NCBI GenBank assembly: GCA_017460955.1
Contig: JAFTZY010000076.1
Location: 1 to 56,064 of the forward strand
DNA: 56,064 nucleotides
Direction of reading: 5' to 3'
Source: Oscillospiraceae bacterium
GTDB lineage: Bacteria > Bacillota > Clostridia > Oscillospirales > Ruminococcaceae
Part shown: positions 18,016-25,772 of the stretch, piece after piece
How the letters are laid out: each line of letters opens with the position of its first letter
Numbering within the stretch: position 1 is the stretch's first letter
Translations under genes and position numbers: made by a program
Notes under the pieces: generated by a model
What the model was told of the DNA's origin: nothing
The model's input: the letters and a program-made list of their open reading frames with translations, nothing else
Databases searched by the model: none

Positions 18016-18674
18016 AGCGTGTGATCCGCGCCGTGATCCTCGATATGGACGGCACGCTCCTCGATTCCATGCCCATCTGGCCGGAGATCGACCGGCGATT
18101 TTTCGAGGAGAACGGCCTTATGATGCCCGAAGGCCTGTCCGAGACGGTCAGCACAATGTCCATGGAGGAATGGGCGGCGTACTTCATCCGCGAATTCCAC
18201 GCACCCTACACGGTGCAGGGGGTGATCCGGCGCATTGAGGAGATGGCCGCGGAGTACTACACGTCGAGCATCCCCTTAAAGCCCCATGTCCCGGCATTTC
18301 TCGATGCACTCGATGTACACGGCATCCCCTACGGCATCGCCACGGCGACCTACCGCAGCTCCGCACGGGCGGCGCTCGGAAGGCTCCAGATCCTCTCCCG
18401 GATGCGCTTTGTCCTCACCGGGGAGGACGTCCCGTCCGGCAAGCGGCACCCGGAGATCTATCTGGAGGCGGCAAGGCGCTTGGGGAGCCCGCCGGAGGAG
18501 ACGCTTGTTGTGGAGGACTCGCTGCACTGCGTAGAAACCGCCGTGCGGGCGGGCTTTCCCACCGCCTGTGTGTTTGACCGGAGTGCCCCGCCCGGGGACT
18601 GGGAACGGATGTGTACACTGGCGGATCTGTCTGCACAGGACCTGGCAGAGCTTCGCACACAGCTTTTCCCGTAA
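18012..18674 (+). CDS. HAD-superfamily phosphatase (beta-phosphoglucomutase-like)
   Basis: A 220-residue HAD hydrolase with a C1 helical cap. The catalytic motif DMDGTLLDSMP lies at residues 11-21. Motif II is the TYRSS segment, motif III the Lys in SGKRHPEIYLEAARRLG, and motif IV is ETLVVEDSLHCVETAVRAGF. This pattern fits phosphoglycolate or sugar phosphatases and beta-phosphoglucomutases, and the substrate cannot be told from sequence. It overlaps tmcAL by ATGA, so translation is coupled. Confidence 0.88.
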   Translation: MKRVIRAVILDMDGTLLDSMPIWPEIDRRFFEENGLMMPEGLSETVSTMSMEEWAAYFIREFHAPYTVQGVIRRIEEMAAEYYTSSIPLKPHVPAFLDALDVHGIPYGIATATYRSSARAALGRLQILSRMRFVLTGEDVPSGKRHPEIYLEAARRLGSPPEETLVVEDSLHCVETAVRAGFPTACVFDRSAPPGDWERMCTLADLSAQDLAELRTQLFP

Positions 18675-18711
18675 AAATGCCCCTGAACGGAGTCAAGCCG
18701 TTCAGGGGCAT
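18672..18711. terminator. Convergent terminator
   Basis: ATGCCCCTGAACGG and CCGTTCAGGGGCAT form a perfect 14-bp stem with a seven-base loop. Five T follow on the minus strand, where it ends the hydrolase gene; on the plus strand it follows the HAD gene. Confidence 0.93.
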
Positions 18712-18718
18712 CGTGTTG

Positions 18719-19795
18719 TTAGTCGGACAGGTGTGCGTCATAGAATGCCAGAAACGTGTCAAAGAGCGACGTGTCGAGCATGTGGGACCAGCGGGTGCGG
18801 TCCAGGTTGGCATGGATGTAACCGGCCTTGTCGGCGATGAAGCGGTCCTTGTTTTCCGGGGCATTGTAGTCATACTCGAGGGTTTCGAGCCATTCGTCAA
18901 AGCCGGCGTTGAATTCGTTGATGTAGTCCCTGTTATCAAAGACGTAATTATGCCCGCGGTCCTCCAGGCGCAGGAAGGTGAAGCGGGGATCGTCCTTGTA
19001 GGCGGCATAGTACCGGTCAAAGCCGTATCCGATCGGGACGACCTCGTCATCCGCACTGTGGACGGCCATGACGGCCGCGTCGCTCGCGGCAAATCCCCCC
19101 ATGGCCGTGGCCCCGGCATATTTTCCGTAGCGGATGCGCTCGTGCAGCCGGATGAAGGGCATCATCGTGTAGATGACATCTCCGGCCTGTGCCTTGCCGC
19201 CCGCCTCGAACAGATCGGAGGAGCGGTCACAGCCGGATACCTCGATCACGGCCTTCACCTCGGGATGGTAGTTCAGTACACTGCATACGCTGTAGCCGCC
19301 CCAGCTATGGCCGAACAGCACGATCGGCAGTGCCGGGAATTCCCCGCTCTCCTCCACATAGGAGATGGCATGGTCCAGGTCGATCACGCCCTGCGGGATG
19401 CCGCCGACACCCTCGCCTTCGCTCTCGTCATTGCCCGTGGCATCGTAGGCGAACACCAGATAGCCGTGCTGCGTAAAATGATCCGCACAGGACATGTAGG
19501 AATTGTGTCCGGCACCCAGGCCGTGCGCAAGGATGACGATCCCCCTGGGGTCCTCCTCCCCGGCACGGTAGAGATAGCCCGTGAGCATCTGCCCCTTGTC
19601 GGAGGGGAAGCGGTACTGCTCCCGTGTCAGGTCCTCATAATCGTCCGTATACAGCAGATACGGCTCGTAGCTCTCGAAGCGCTTGTTGAAATTCTCGTTG
19701 TAGATGCTCACGCAGAGGGCGTAGTAGCCGATGAGCAAAAGAAGGATGAGGACACAGATGATCGTCAGGATGATGCGGCGTTTTTTGGACTTCAT
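18719..19795 (-). CDS. Membrane-anchored alpha/beta hydrolase
   Basis: A 358-residue serine hydrolase with a basic N-terminus and one membrane helix (about 8-30), so the catalytic domain is probably outside the membrane or membrane-attached. The nucleophile elbow is GHSWGG, the oxyanion segment VILAHGLGAGHNSYM, the acid probably Asp in HSADDEVVP, and the catalytic His lies in EDRGHNYVF. An acyl-peptidase/lipase-like role is likely; the substrate is unknown. Start ATG 19795 follows GGAGG. It heads away from a block of envelope-related genes but is separated from them by a hairpin. Confidence 0.88.
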   Translation of the reverse strand: MKSKKRRIILTIICVLILLLLIGYYALCVSIYNENFNKRFESYEPYLLYTDDYEDLTREQYRFPSDKGQMLTGYLYRAGEEDPRGIVILAHGLGAGHNSYMSCADHFTQHGYLVFAYDATGNDESEGEGVGGIPQGVIDLDHAISYVEESGEFPALPIVLFGHSWGGYSVCSVLNYHPEVKAVIEVSGCDRSSDLFEAGGKAQAGDVIYTMMPFIRLHERIRYGKYAGATAMGGFAASDAAVMAVHSADDEVVPIGYGFDRYYAAYKDDPRFTFLRLEDRGHNYVFDNRDYINEFNAGFDEWLETLEYDYNAPENKDRFIADKAGYIHANLDRTRWSHMLDTSLFDTFLAFYDAHLSD

Positions 19796-19823
19796 TTTGA
19801 TACAGCCTCCGTGATCTGTAAGA

Positions 19824-19849
19824 GCACCCCCGCCATGCAGCAGGGGTGC
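19824..19849 (-). terminator. Hairpin after the UPF0104-like gene
   Basis: GCACCCC and GGGGTGC pair around a 12-base loop just downstream of the leftward gene ending at 19859. The T-run is weak (TCTTA). Confidence 0.55.
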
Positions 19850-19858
19850 CCGTGTGTG

Positions 19859-20869
19859 TTACTCGTTTGCCTGGATCTGCTTTCTCTTGCGCACTGCCTT
19901 GACGATCTGGTTGACCACAAAGGCGCCTGCGACGAGCAGGATCTCAGCGACTGTCTGCCAGATACGGGAGATGACCGAGATGGTCACCGCGTATTCCTCC
20001 GGCATGATGAGCAGCAGTCCCGCCATCAGGATGCCCTCCCGCACGCCAAGTCCGCTCGGCGTGAAGAGCGCCAAGATGCCGATGATGGTCGAGAGCCCGT
20101 AGATGCCCCCGATGTACAGCCACTGCGAGGCCGGCACCGGATAGATCGCATGCACCAGCATGTAAAAGCCCGAGCCTGCCACCAGCCAATTGCAGATGAA
20201 GAACAGCACCACCCGCAGCATGTCCGGATAGGTCATCGGGATGGACATGTCTTTCTTCATGAGCTTGCCGAGGATCCCTAAGAAGAAATTGATGATCTTC
20301 GGGTTGATGCAGATGAAGAACGCCGCGATGAGCAGGATCGTCACCCACATGTACTTGTCAAGCAGATCGTTCGGGAAGAAAAAGAGCGAGATGAGGAACA
20401 GGAACGCCGCACCCAGCAGCGTACAGATGTTCTCGAGCAGAAAGCATACCGTCACCGTGCGCAGCGGCTTGCCCTGCCGCTCATAGGGCGGGAAGCGGGC
20501 GGCCAGCATGAACACCTTGCCCGGGATGTACTTGCCGGGAATGGAGTAGATGTAGGCGATGACCGCATCAAAATGCCCGATGCCGATGCCGCACAGCTTG
20601 GTGATATAGTGCCAGAGTGAGGCAAGCGTGATGATATAGGCAAAGTAGAACACGAACGAGAGCACGATGCTCATGGGATCGATCGACCAGTCCATCGTGC
20701 GGATGGTGTCCCAGTTCTCGTAGAAATATTTTCCCAGGAAGTAAAAGACCAGGATGAGGAACACGGCCTTGAGCGCCGTCATCAGGTGCCCACGCAGACC
20801 CTTCTTCTTGCCGGCAGCTTCCTCCTGCACGGCAGCCTCCTCCGGTACGACTGTTTTCTTTTCCTCCAT
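19859..20869 (-). CDS. UPF0104/AglD-like lysylphosphatidylglycerol synthase transmembrane protein
   Basis: A 336-residue integral membrane protein with a Glu/Lys-rich N-terminal tail and about eight helices. Signature motifs of the flippase-like UPF0104 family (also the N-terminal domain of MprF) are IPGKYIPGKVFMLAARF and PSGLGVREGI. Such proteins are thought to move or modify lipid-linked substrates. The ATG at 20869 overlaps the glycosyltransferase stop as TGATG; a longer frame exists but starts inside that gene. The pairing with a polyprenyl-phosphate-type glycosyltransferase supports a lipid-linked glycan role. Confidence 0.85.
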   Translation of the reverse strand: MEEKKTVVPEEAAVQEEAAGKKKGLRGHLMTALKAVFLILVFYFLGKYFYENWDTIRTMDWSIDPMSIVLSFVFYFAYIITLASLWHYITKLCGIGIGHFDAVIAYIYSIPGKYIPGKVFMLAARFPPYERQGKPLRTVTVCFLLENICTLLGAAFLFLISLFFFPNDLLDKYMWVTILLIAAFFICINPKIINFFLGILGKLMKKDMSIPMTYPDMLRVVLFFICNWLVAGSGFYMLVHAIYPVPASQWLYIGGIYGLSTIIGILALFTPSGLGVREGILMAGLLLIMPEEYAVTISVISRIWQTVAEILLVAGAFVVNQIVKAVRKRKQIQANE

Positions 20870-21825
20870 CAGTCCTTCTCCCTGTCCGGATCGCATTCCA
20901 TCTTGCGGATGCGGTACTGCATATCCTCCATGATCTTGCGGTTGGCGGCGATGGTGTCACCGAGCAGACCGATCGTGATGGTCTGGAAGCCCGTCATGAG
21001 CAAAATGGCCGTGAGGATGAGGGACTGCACATGCCCGTCCCCGTCACCGAGTGCCATAAAGATCAGGAACCGCACGCCGATGACCGCGCCGATGAGGAAG
21101 AGGAGGAGTCCCACGATGCTGAAAAAGCGCAGGGGCTTGTACATCACGAAGGAACGGGTGATGACCACGGCCGAGCGCTTCATGTAGCGCCACATGCTCG
21201 AGAAAAGACGGGAGGGTCTTGTCTCCGCATTCGTGCGGATCGGCACGGAGGTCATGGCGATCTTGTTGTGGCCGGCCTGGATGATGGTCTCCAGTGTGTA
21301 GGTGTATTCATTGACCACGTTCATGCGCAGGGCCGCATCCCGGGAGTACGCACGGAAGCCCGAGGGCGCATCGGGGATGTCGGAATTCGAGGCCACGCGC
21401 ACCACCCAGCTGCCCAGGTGCTGGAACTTCTTCTTCTTCCAGGAGAAGTGCTCGGTCTGGTCGATCGGACGCTCACCGATGACGATGTCGGCCTTCTCAT
21501 CGAGGATCGGACGCACGAGCTTTTCGATATCCGCACCGCAGTACTGGTTGTCCGCATCGGTGTTGACGATGATGTCCGCCCCCAGGTGCAGACAGGCGTC
21601 CAGACCTGCCATGAAGCCCTTGGCAAGGCCCTTGTTCTGCTTGAAGGAAACAATGTGATGGAAGCCCAGCTCCCGTGCCTTGGCGACGGTGCCGTCCTTG
21701 CTGCCGTCGTTGATGATGAGGTATTCGATGGTATCGATGCCGTCGATGTAGCGGGGCAGGTCGTTGTAGGCCAGCTCCAGGGTCTCTTCTTCGTTATAGC
21801 AGGGGATCTGGATGATGAGCTTCAT
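20869..21825 (-). CDS. Family 2 glycosyltransferase with C-terminal membrane helices (DPM1/GtrB type)
   Basis: A 318-residue protein. The N-terminal GT-A domain starts LIIQIPCYNEEETL, has NDGSKDGT, and a DxD site in NTDADNQY; this class normally moves a sugar from a nucleotide donor to dolichyl or undecaprenyl phosphate. Conserved PSGFRAYSRDAAL follows. Two membrane helices lie near 231-256 and 268-290. Start ATG 21825 follows GGAAG on the minus strand. It is the middle gene of a leftward operon with an ABC-2 permease upstream (39-base gap) and a UPF0104 protein downstream (overlapping). Confidence 0.92.
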   Translation of the reverse strand: MKLIIQIPCYNEEETLELAYNDLPRYIDGIDTIEYLIINDGSKDGTVAKARELGFHHIVSFKQNKGLAKGFMAGLDACLHLGADIIVNTDADNQYCGADIEKLVRPILDEKADIVIGERPIDQTEHFSWKKKKFQHLGSWVVRVASNSDIPDAPSGFRAYSRDAALRMNVVNEYTYTLETIIQAGHNKIAMTSVPIRTNAETRPSRLFSSMWRYMKRSAVVITRSFVMYKPLRFFSIVGLLLFLIGAVIGVRFLIFMALGDGDGHVQSLILTAILLMTGFQTITIGLLGDTIAANRKIMEDMQYRIRKMECDPDREKD

Positions 21826-21864
21826 GGGGGTACTTCCTTTCTTTTGTTATCTCTTCTGTTTGAC

Positions 21865-22644
21865 TTACAGCTCTTCCGCAAAATGCTTTTGCAGGCGGTT
21901 GAATACCACCCAGCCCAGCACTAAGAACAGCACACCGAGCAGGAAGGCGGAGAGGAGCGAGGAGAGCTGCGGGATGCTCTTTTCATAGAGCACCGCACGG
22001 TAGCACTCGATGACATGGGTCATGGGGTTGATGTTGAAGATGGGCTGCACCTGTTCGGGAACGATGGATTTATCGTACATGATGGGGGTCAGGTACATCC
22101 ATGCCATGGAGACGATGCCGAGGATGTGCTCGAGGTCCTTGAAATAGACCGTCACGGCCGAGGAGAGCAGCGCCATGCCCAGCGCCATGATGTATTCGAC
22201 GATCATGATGACCGGCAGGCACAGGACGGCCAGGAAATTCATGCCGATGCCGGACACGAGCACGACAATGAAGATGACGATGAAGCACAGGAGCATGTTC
22301 ACAAAGCAGCTCGTGACATAGGAGATCGGGATGACCTGGCGGGGAAAATAGATCTTTTTGACCAGGTCCTTCTGCGCGATGATGCTCGAGGCACCGCCGG
22401 TGATGGACGAGGAGAAGAAGATCCACGGGATGAGCGCGACGAACAGGTAGAGATAGTACTTGTCGATGCCGCTCTTCAGGATGTAGGAAAAGACGATGGT
22501 ATAGACGATGAGCTGGAACAGCGGATTGATGAAGGTCCACAGAAAGCCGAGCACGCTGCCCTTGTAGCGGCCGCGCAGGTCCTTCCTGACCAGACTGATG
22601 ATCATCTGCCGGTAGGCATACAGCTCCTTGAGTTGACTTACCAT
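21865..22644 (-). CDS. ABC-2 type polysaccharide export permease
   Basis: A 259-residue six-helix permease of the Wzm/TagG type. The N-terminus ISLVRKDLRGRYKGSVLGFLW and the motif KKIYFPRQVIPIS are characteristic of polysaccharide/teichoic acid exporters. The matching ATPase (Wzt/TagH) is not encoded in this window, which is unusual because the two are nearly always adjacent. ATG 22644 follows AGAAGGAG. It is the first gene of the leftward operon with the glycosyltransferase and UPF0104 protein. Confidence 0.92.
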   Translation of the reverse strand: MVSQLKELYAYRQMIISLVRKDLRGRYKGSVLGFLWTFINPLFQLIVYTIVFSYILKSGIDKYYLYLFVALIPWIFFSSSITGGASSIIAQKDLVKKIYFPRQVIPISYVTSCFVNMLLCFIVIFIVVLVSGIGMNFLAVLCLPVIMIVEYIMALGMALLSSAVTVYFKDLEHILGIVSMAWMYLTPIMYDKSIVPEQVQPIFNINPMTHVIECYRAVLYEKSIPQLSSLLSAFLLGVLFLVLGWVVFNRLQKHFAEEL

Positions 22645-22712
22645 AACTGCTAACGCTCCTTCTCTTTGTTCGGAAAAAACGCATCGGCACAGCTGCCGGT
22701 GCAGACACTACC

Positions 22713-22741
22713 ATTATACCCCCGGGCGCTTTAAAAGTCAA
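22713..22741 (-). promoter_or_regulatory. Promoter of the glycan export operon
   Basis: Minus strand: TTGACT (22741-22736), a 17-base spacer, TATAAT (22718-22713). Confidence 0.8.
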
Positions 22742-22783
22742 GGAAATCCCGTGCCTTTTGGAGCTATGAGCATAAATGTGAGC

Positions 22784-22823
22784 GGCGGTCACTTTATTTT
22801 TGTGAGAAATGGATATGACCGCC
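22784..22823. repeat. Inverted repeat upstream of the export operon promoter
   Basis: GGCGGTCA (22784-22791) and TGACCGCC (22816-22823) are perfect 8-bp arms 24 bases apart, between the export promoter and the glgA terminator. It may be a regulator site or a secondary hairpin. Confidence 0.35.
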
Positions 22824-22840
22824 CGTCAGCCGGCGCTGTC

Positions 22841-22877
22841 AAAACGGCGGAGCGCACCGAAACCGGTGCGCTCCGCC
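22841..22877 (-). terminator. glgA terminator
   Basis: A perfect 14-bp stem, GGCGGAGCGCACCG with CGGTGCGCTCCGCC, has a four-base loop and GTTTT downstream on the minus strand. Confidence 0.92.
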
Positions 22878-22922
22878 AGCAGGATATAGGAAATGGAGAC
22901 AAATTGCAAACGTTTGGACGGA

Positions 22923-24374
22923 TCAGCCCTTGCCGACCAGCCACTCGTACATGCCCTCGTACTGTCCTGCGGAATTGTTCCAGGAGAAGTCCTTGTGCAT
23001 CCCGCGCACGAGCATGTCGTTCCAGTTGTCACGGAAATTAAAGTATACGGATTTTGCATAATTGACTGTATTGAGGAAATCCTCGGAATAGAACGGGCCG
23101 AAGGTGAAGCCCGTACCGGTCAGCTCGTACTCGTTGTACGGCTCGACGGTATCCTTCAGGCCGCCCGTTTCCCGCACGAGCGGGATGCTGCCGTAGCGCA
23201 GGGCAATGAGCTGTGTCAGGCCGCACGGCTCGAACTTCGAGGGCACGAGCATCATGTCCGCACCGGCATAGAGCTTGTGCGCAAGCTCGTCATTGTAGCA
23301 GATGTTGGCGGACACCCTGTCCGGATAGCGGCCGGCATAGTACCGGAACATGTTCTCATACCCCGGCTCGCCCGTGCCGATGACCACGAACTGCGTGTGC
23401 TCATCCAGGAAGCGCTCGAACACATCACCCAGCAGGTTCAGACCCTTCTGGTCGGTCAGACGGGAGATGATGCCGATGAGCATCTTGTGATCGTCCTGCG
23501 GCAGACCCAGCTCCGCCTGGAGCTGACGCTTGTTCTCGGCCTTGCCGGAGACCGCATTGTCCGCATTGTAGGTGCAGTAGATCTTCTTGTCACGCTCGGG
23601 GTCGAAGATGTGGTAGTCGATGCCGTTGACGATACCGCGCAGGGAGGCCGATCTTGCGGAGAGCAGACCGCCCAGGTTCTCACCGTATTCCGGCGTCTTG
23701 ATCTCCTCGGCATAGGTCTCGCTCACGGTGGTGATATAGTCGGCATAGACCAGGCCGCCCTTGAGCATGTTGGCATCCCGGTGGAATTCGAGCTTGTCCG
23801 GCGTGAACATGTAGTCGGGCAGCTCGGTGTTGCGCTGGAATTCGTCAATGCTCCATACGCCCTGGAAGCGCAGGTTGTGGATGGTCATGATGGACTTCAC
23901 ACCCTGGTAGAACGGATGCGTGGCAAAGGTCGAGTGCAGCAGCACCGGGATCAGACCCGTCTGCCAGTCGTGGCAGTGGATGATCTCCGGGTGGAAGCCG
24001 ATGACCGGCATCATGGCCAGCACGGCCTTGCAGAAGAAGGTGAAGCGCTCGATGTCCCAGCGCATGTCGCTGCTGTAGGGTGATTCGCCGTTGAAGTAGT
24101 ACTCGTTGTCCACGAAGTAGAACTTGATGCCGTCAAACTCGTACTCCATGATGCCCACATGCTCCTGCCGGCCGGCATAGTCCATGTAGAAATGATGCCG
24201 GTAGTGGAAGAAGTTGCGGTACCTGCCGGGGATGCAGGTGTAGTACGGAATGATGACACGCACGTCAAAGCGGGATTTATCGAGATTTTTCGGGAGCGCA
24301 CCGACCACGTCGGCCAGACCGCCGGTCTTGACAAAGGGTACGCATTCGGAAGCTGCAAACAGAATGTTGGTCAA
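22923..24374 (-). CDS. glgA: Glycogen synthase (ADP-glucose, GT5)
   Basis: Extends alpha-1,4-glucan from ADP-glucose. The start is the TTG at 24374, with AAGGAGG about 9 bases upstream on the minus strand; the longer frame has no such site. That gives 483 residues, the normal bacterial length. Motifs: N-terminal ILFAASECVPFVKTGGLADV (the KTGGL substrate loop), HCHDWQTGLIPVLLH, a second domain with IGIISRLTDQKGLNLL, and LVPSKFEPCGLTQLIALRYGSIPLVRETGGL with the catalytic Glu. glgB, glgC and glgP are not nearby, so it stands alone with its own promoter and terminator. Confidence 0.97.
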   Translation of the reverse strand: MTNILFAASECVPFVKTGGLADVVGALPKNLDKSRFDVRVIIPYYTCIPGRYRNFFHYRHHFYMDYAGRQEHVGIMEYEFDGIKFYFVDNEYYFNGESPYSSDMRWDIERFTFFCKAVLAMMPVIGFHPEIIHCHDWQTGLIPVLLHSTFATHPFYQGVKSIMTIHNLRFQGVWSIDEFQRNTELPDYMFTPDKLEFHRDANMLKGGLVYADYITTVSETYAEEIKTPEYGENLGGLLSARSASLRGIVNGIDYHIFDPERDKKIYCTYNADNAVSGKAENKRQLQAELGLPQDDHKMLIGIISRLTDQKGLNLLGDVFERFLDEHTQFVVIGTGEPGYENMFRYYAGRYPDRVSANICYNDELAHKLYAGADMMLVPSKFEPCGLTQLIALRYGSIPLVRETGGLKDTVEPYNEYELTGTGFTFGPFYSEDFLNTVNYAKSVYFNFRDNWNDMLVRGMHKDFSWNNSAGQYEGMYEWLVGKG

Positions 24375-24408
24375 GGGTAATCCCTCCTTATGGTTTTTAT
24401 TTATTCTT

Positions 24409-24437
24409 ATTATACTCCATTTCTCCGCATTCGTCAA
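24409..24437 (-). promoter_or_regulatory. glgA promoter
   Basis: Minus strand: TTGACG (24437-24432), a 17-base spacer, TATAAT (24414-24409). Confidence 0.82.
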
Positions 24438-24648
24438 GAGAATTTTTCACATTTTTTCTGTATGTTTGTGAAAATTGGCCAAGGTACGCAGCATTCCTCG
24501 GCGATGCAGCATCTTTGCAGGACGGGGAAAGTGCGCCGAAAACATCCCGAACAGGCGGTATTTCGGGAAATCTATGCACTCTTTTGCTAAAAAAGCCTTC
24601 CCTGCGGACGGTTTTCTTGTGTTAAATGCAGAAAATCTGCGATTTTCA
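24438..24648. other. Intergenic region between divergent promoters of glgA and the SCP2 gene
   Basis: About 210 AT-rich bases with short open frames that have neither ribosome binding sites nor family similarity. The one clear structure is an inverted repeat, TTTTCACA (24444-24451) and TGTGAAAA (24467-24474), right behind the glgA -35. It has the geometry of a regulator site. Nothing else was recognised. Confidence 0.5.
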
Positions 24649-24677
24649 TTGACGAATAGCCAATTATCCTGTATAAT
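24649..24677 (+). promoter_or_regulatory. Promoter of the SCP2/AT-hook gene
   Basis: TTGACG (24649-24654), a 17-base spacer, TATAAT (24672-24677). The leader of about 65 bases has a possible small hairpin, GGCAG/CTGCC. Confidence 0.85.
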
Positions 24678-24752
24678 GGAACCGTAAACCAAATCCATGG
24701 CAGAGTTGCTGGTGCACGGCTGCCTATGAATGAAAAGAAAGGTGAGTTAAGC

Positions 24753-25250
24753 ATGACATATCAGGAATTAGTGAAAAAGGTCCAGACCGCACTTGCTAAG
24801 GCTGATGCTTCCAAGATCGCTGATCACATCGCTGTTCAGGTCAACGTGACCGGCGAGGCTGAGGGCGCCTTCTACATGGAGGTCGCTGGCGGCGTTCTCT
24901 ATGTGGCTCCGTATGATTACAATGACCGTGACGCTCTGCTGACCGCTGACGGCAAGGACATCCTGGCTGTCGCACAGGGCAAGAGCACGCTTGAGGCTGC
25001 TGTTGCCGAGGGCAAGTTCGCTGTAGAGGGCAACTATGACAAGGTCCTCGCACTTGCAGGCACCATCCCGGCTGCCAAGAAGAAGGCGCCTGCCAAGAAG
25101 GCTGCTGCTGCCAAGGCTGAGGAAGCTCCTGCTGCCGAAAAGCCCAAGAGAGGCAGAAAGCCCAAGACTGCCGTGGCTCCGGCCGAGGAGAAGGCTGCAG
25201 AGAAGGCACCGGCCAAGAAGAAGGCGCCTGCCAAGAAGGCTGCCAAGTAA
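24753..25250 (+). CDS. SCP2 sterol-binding-fold protein with histone H1-like, AT-hook tail
   Basis: A 165-residue two-part protein. Residues 1-105 resemble the SCP2 lipid-binding fold (MEVAGGVLYVAPYDYNDRDALL, then GKSTLEAAVAEGKFAVEGNYDKVLALAG). From about residue 107 the sequence is almost only Lys, Ala, Pro and Glu, with repeated KKAPAKKAA units like histone H1 or Hc1, and an AT-hook-like core KRGRKPK. I chose ATG 24753 after GAAAGGTGAG rather than the upstream in-frame ATG. Strong promoter and terminators and GCT-rich Ala codons unlike the neighbours suggest high expression. An abundant DNA- or RNA-binding protein is a reasonable inference; a role in lipid binding is not shown. Confidence 0.85.
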   Translation: MTYQELVKKVQTALAKADASKIADHIAVQVNVTGEAEGAFYMEVAGGVLYVAPYDYNDRDALLTADGKDILAVAQGKSTLEAAVAEGKFAVEGNYDKVLALAGTIPAAKKKAPAKKAAAAKAEEAPAAEKPKRGRKPKTAVAPAEEKAAEKAPAKKKAPAKKAAK

Positions 25251-25268
25251 TCGGATCACTGACATGCA

Positions 25269-25302
25269 AAGCGCCCTGCGGCTGTCCGGCTGCGGGGCGC
25301 TT
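25269..25302 (+). terminator. First hairpin after the SCP2 gene
   Basis: AAGCGCCCTGC pairs with GCGGGGCGCTT with one wobble around a 12-base loop. No T-run follows, so it may mainly protect the 3' end. Confidence 0.5.
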
Positions 25303-25320
25303 CGTGAGCCCTGAAGCAAC

Positions 25321-25356
25321 GAAAAAGGCATGCCGTTCGACCGGCATGCCTTTTTC
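25321..25356 (+). terminator. Strong terminator of the SCP2 gene
   Basis: GAAAAAGGCATGCCG pairs perfectly with CGGCATGCCTTTTTC around a six-base loop, with T5 in the descending arm. Confidence 0.93.
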
Positions 25357-25538
25357 AGCAAAAATAAGAGAAAGAGGTTAGAAATCATTTTCTATTTTTT
25401 ATTATAGCAGAAAAACTGCTTCTTGACAAGGGCTTTTTTCAAAAACTCAATTTTTGTATGGATGCACAAAAGTGCCGTCTGCATTTTCGTTATAATGCAC
25501 AAAAACTGCGTTTTTCGCAGGAAAAAATCCCGGAGCCC
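25357..25538. other. AT-rich intergenic region before the SRP RNA promoter
   Basis: About 180 bases with no gene recognised. It is AT-rich with runs of A and T and a few short TGCACAAAA-like repeats. Nothing with a clear function was seen apart from the promoter at its right end. Confidence 0.4.
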
Positions 25539-25567
25539 TTGCAATCGGGACGGATCTGTGGTATAAT
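25539..25567 (+). promoter_or_regulatory. Promoter of the SRP RNA (and probably dnaX)
   Basis: TTGCAA (25539-25544), a 17-base spacer, TATAAT (25562-25567). The start site would be near 25574, about 30 bases before the SRP RNA helix. Confidence 0.85.
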
Positions 25568-25603
25568 AATGTGTGTTCGGTCATGCGGAGAGATCCTGCA
25601 TGG

Positions 25604-25735
25604 GCTTTCGGAATATAGGTGTGCGGGCCCTGTGCAATGAAGCACTGTGAACCATGTCAGGCGGGGAACCGAGCAGCATTAAGCGGATCGTTTCATGTGC
25701 CGCAGCAAGCCTGCACACCTATGTTCCGAAATTTT
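25604..25735 (+). ncRNA. ffs: Signal recognition particle RNA (4.5S-like)
   Basis: RNA core of the signal recognition particle that binds Ffh. The conserved helix 8 region reads GAACCATGTCAGG, then a short GGGGAA loop, GAGCAGCATTAAGCGG and CATGTGCCGCAG, closely matching Bacillus scRNA. The outer stem is nearly perfect: TTTCGGAATATAGGTGTGC (25606-25624) pairs with GCACACCTATGTTCCGAAA (25713-25731). I see no room for a Bacillus-type Alu domain, so this is the short form. TTTTATT after the stem may end it. It lies just upstream of dnaX, the same place as in B. subtilis. Exact ends are uncertain by several bases. Confidence 0.9.
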
Positions 25736-25772
25736 ATTGGACCTGCCCGGTGCAGGCAAGGAGGTGCTCGCT

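Noticed and set aside
22751-23041. Small plus-strand gene upstream of glgA's end
   Set aside because: No ribosome binding site; it runs through the glgA terminator and antisense into glgA.
24475-24687. 70-codon plus-strand frame in the glgA-SCP2 intergenic region
   Set aside because: It overlaps the SCP2 promoter, has no ribosome binding site and no recognisable features.
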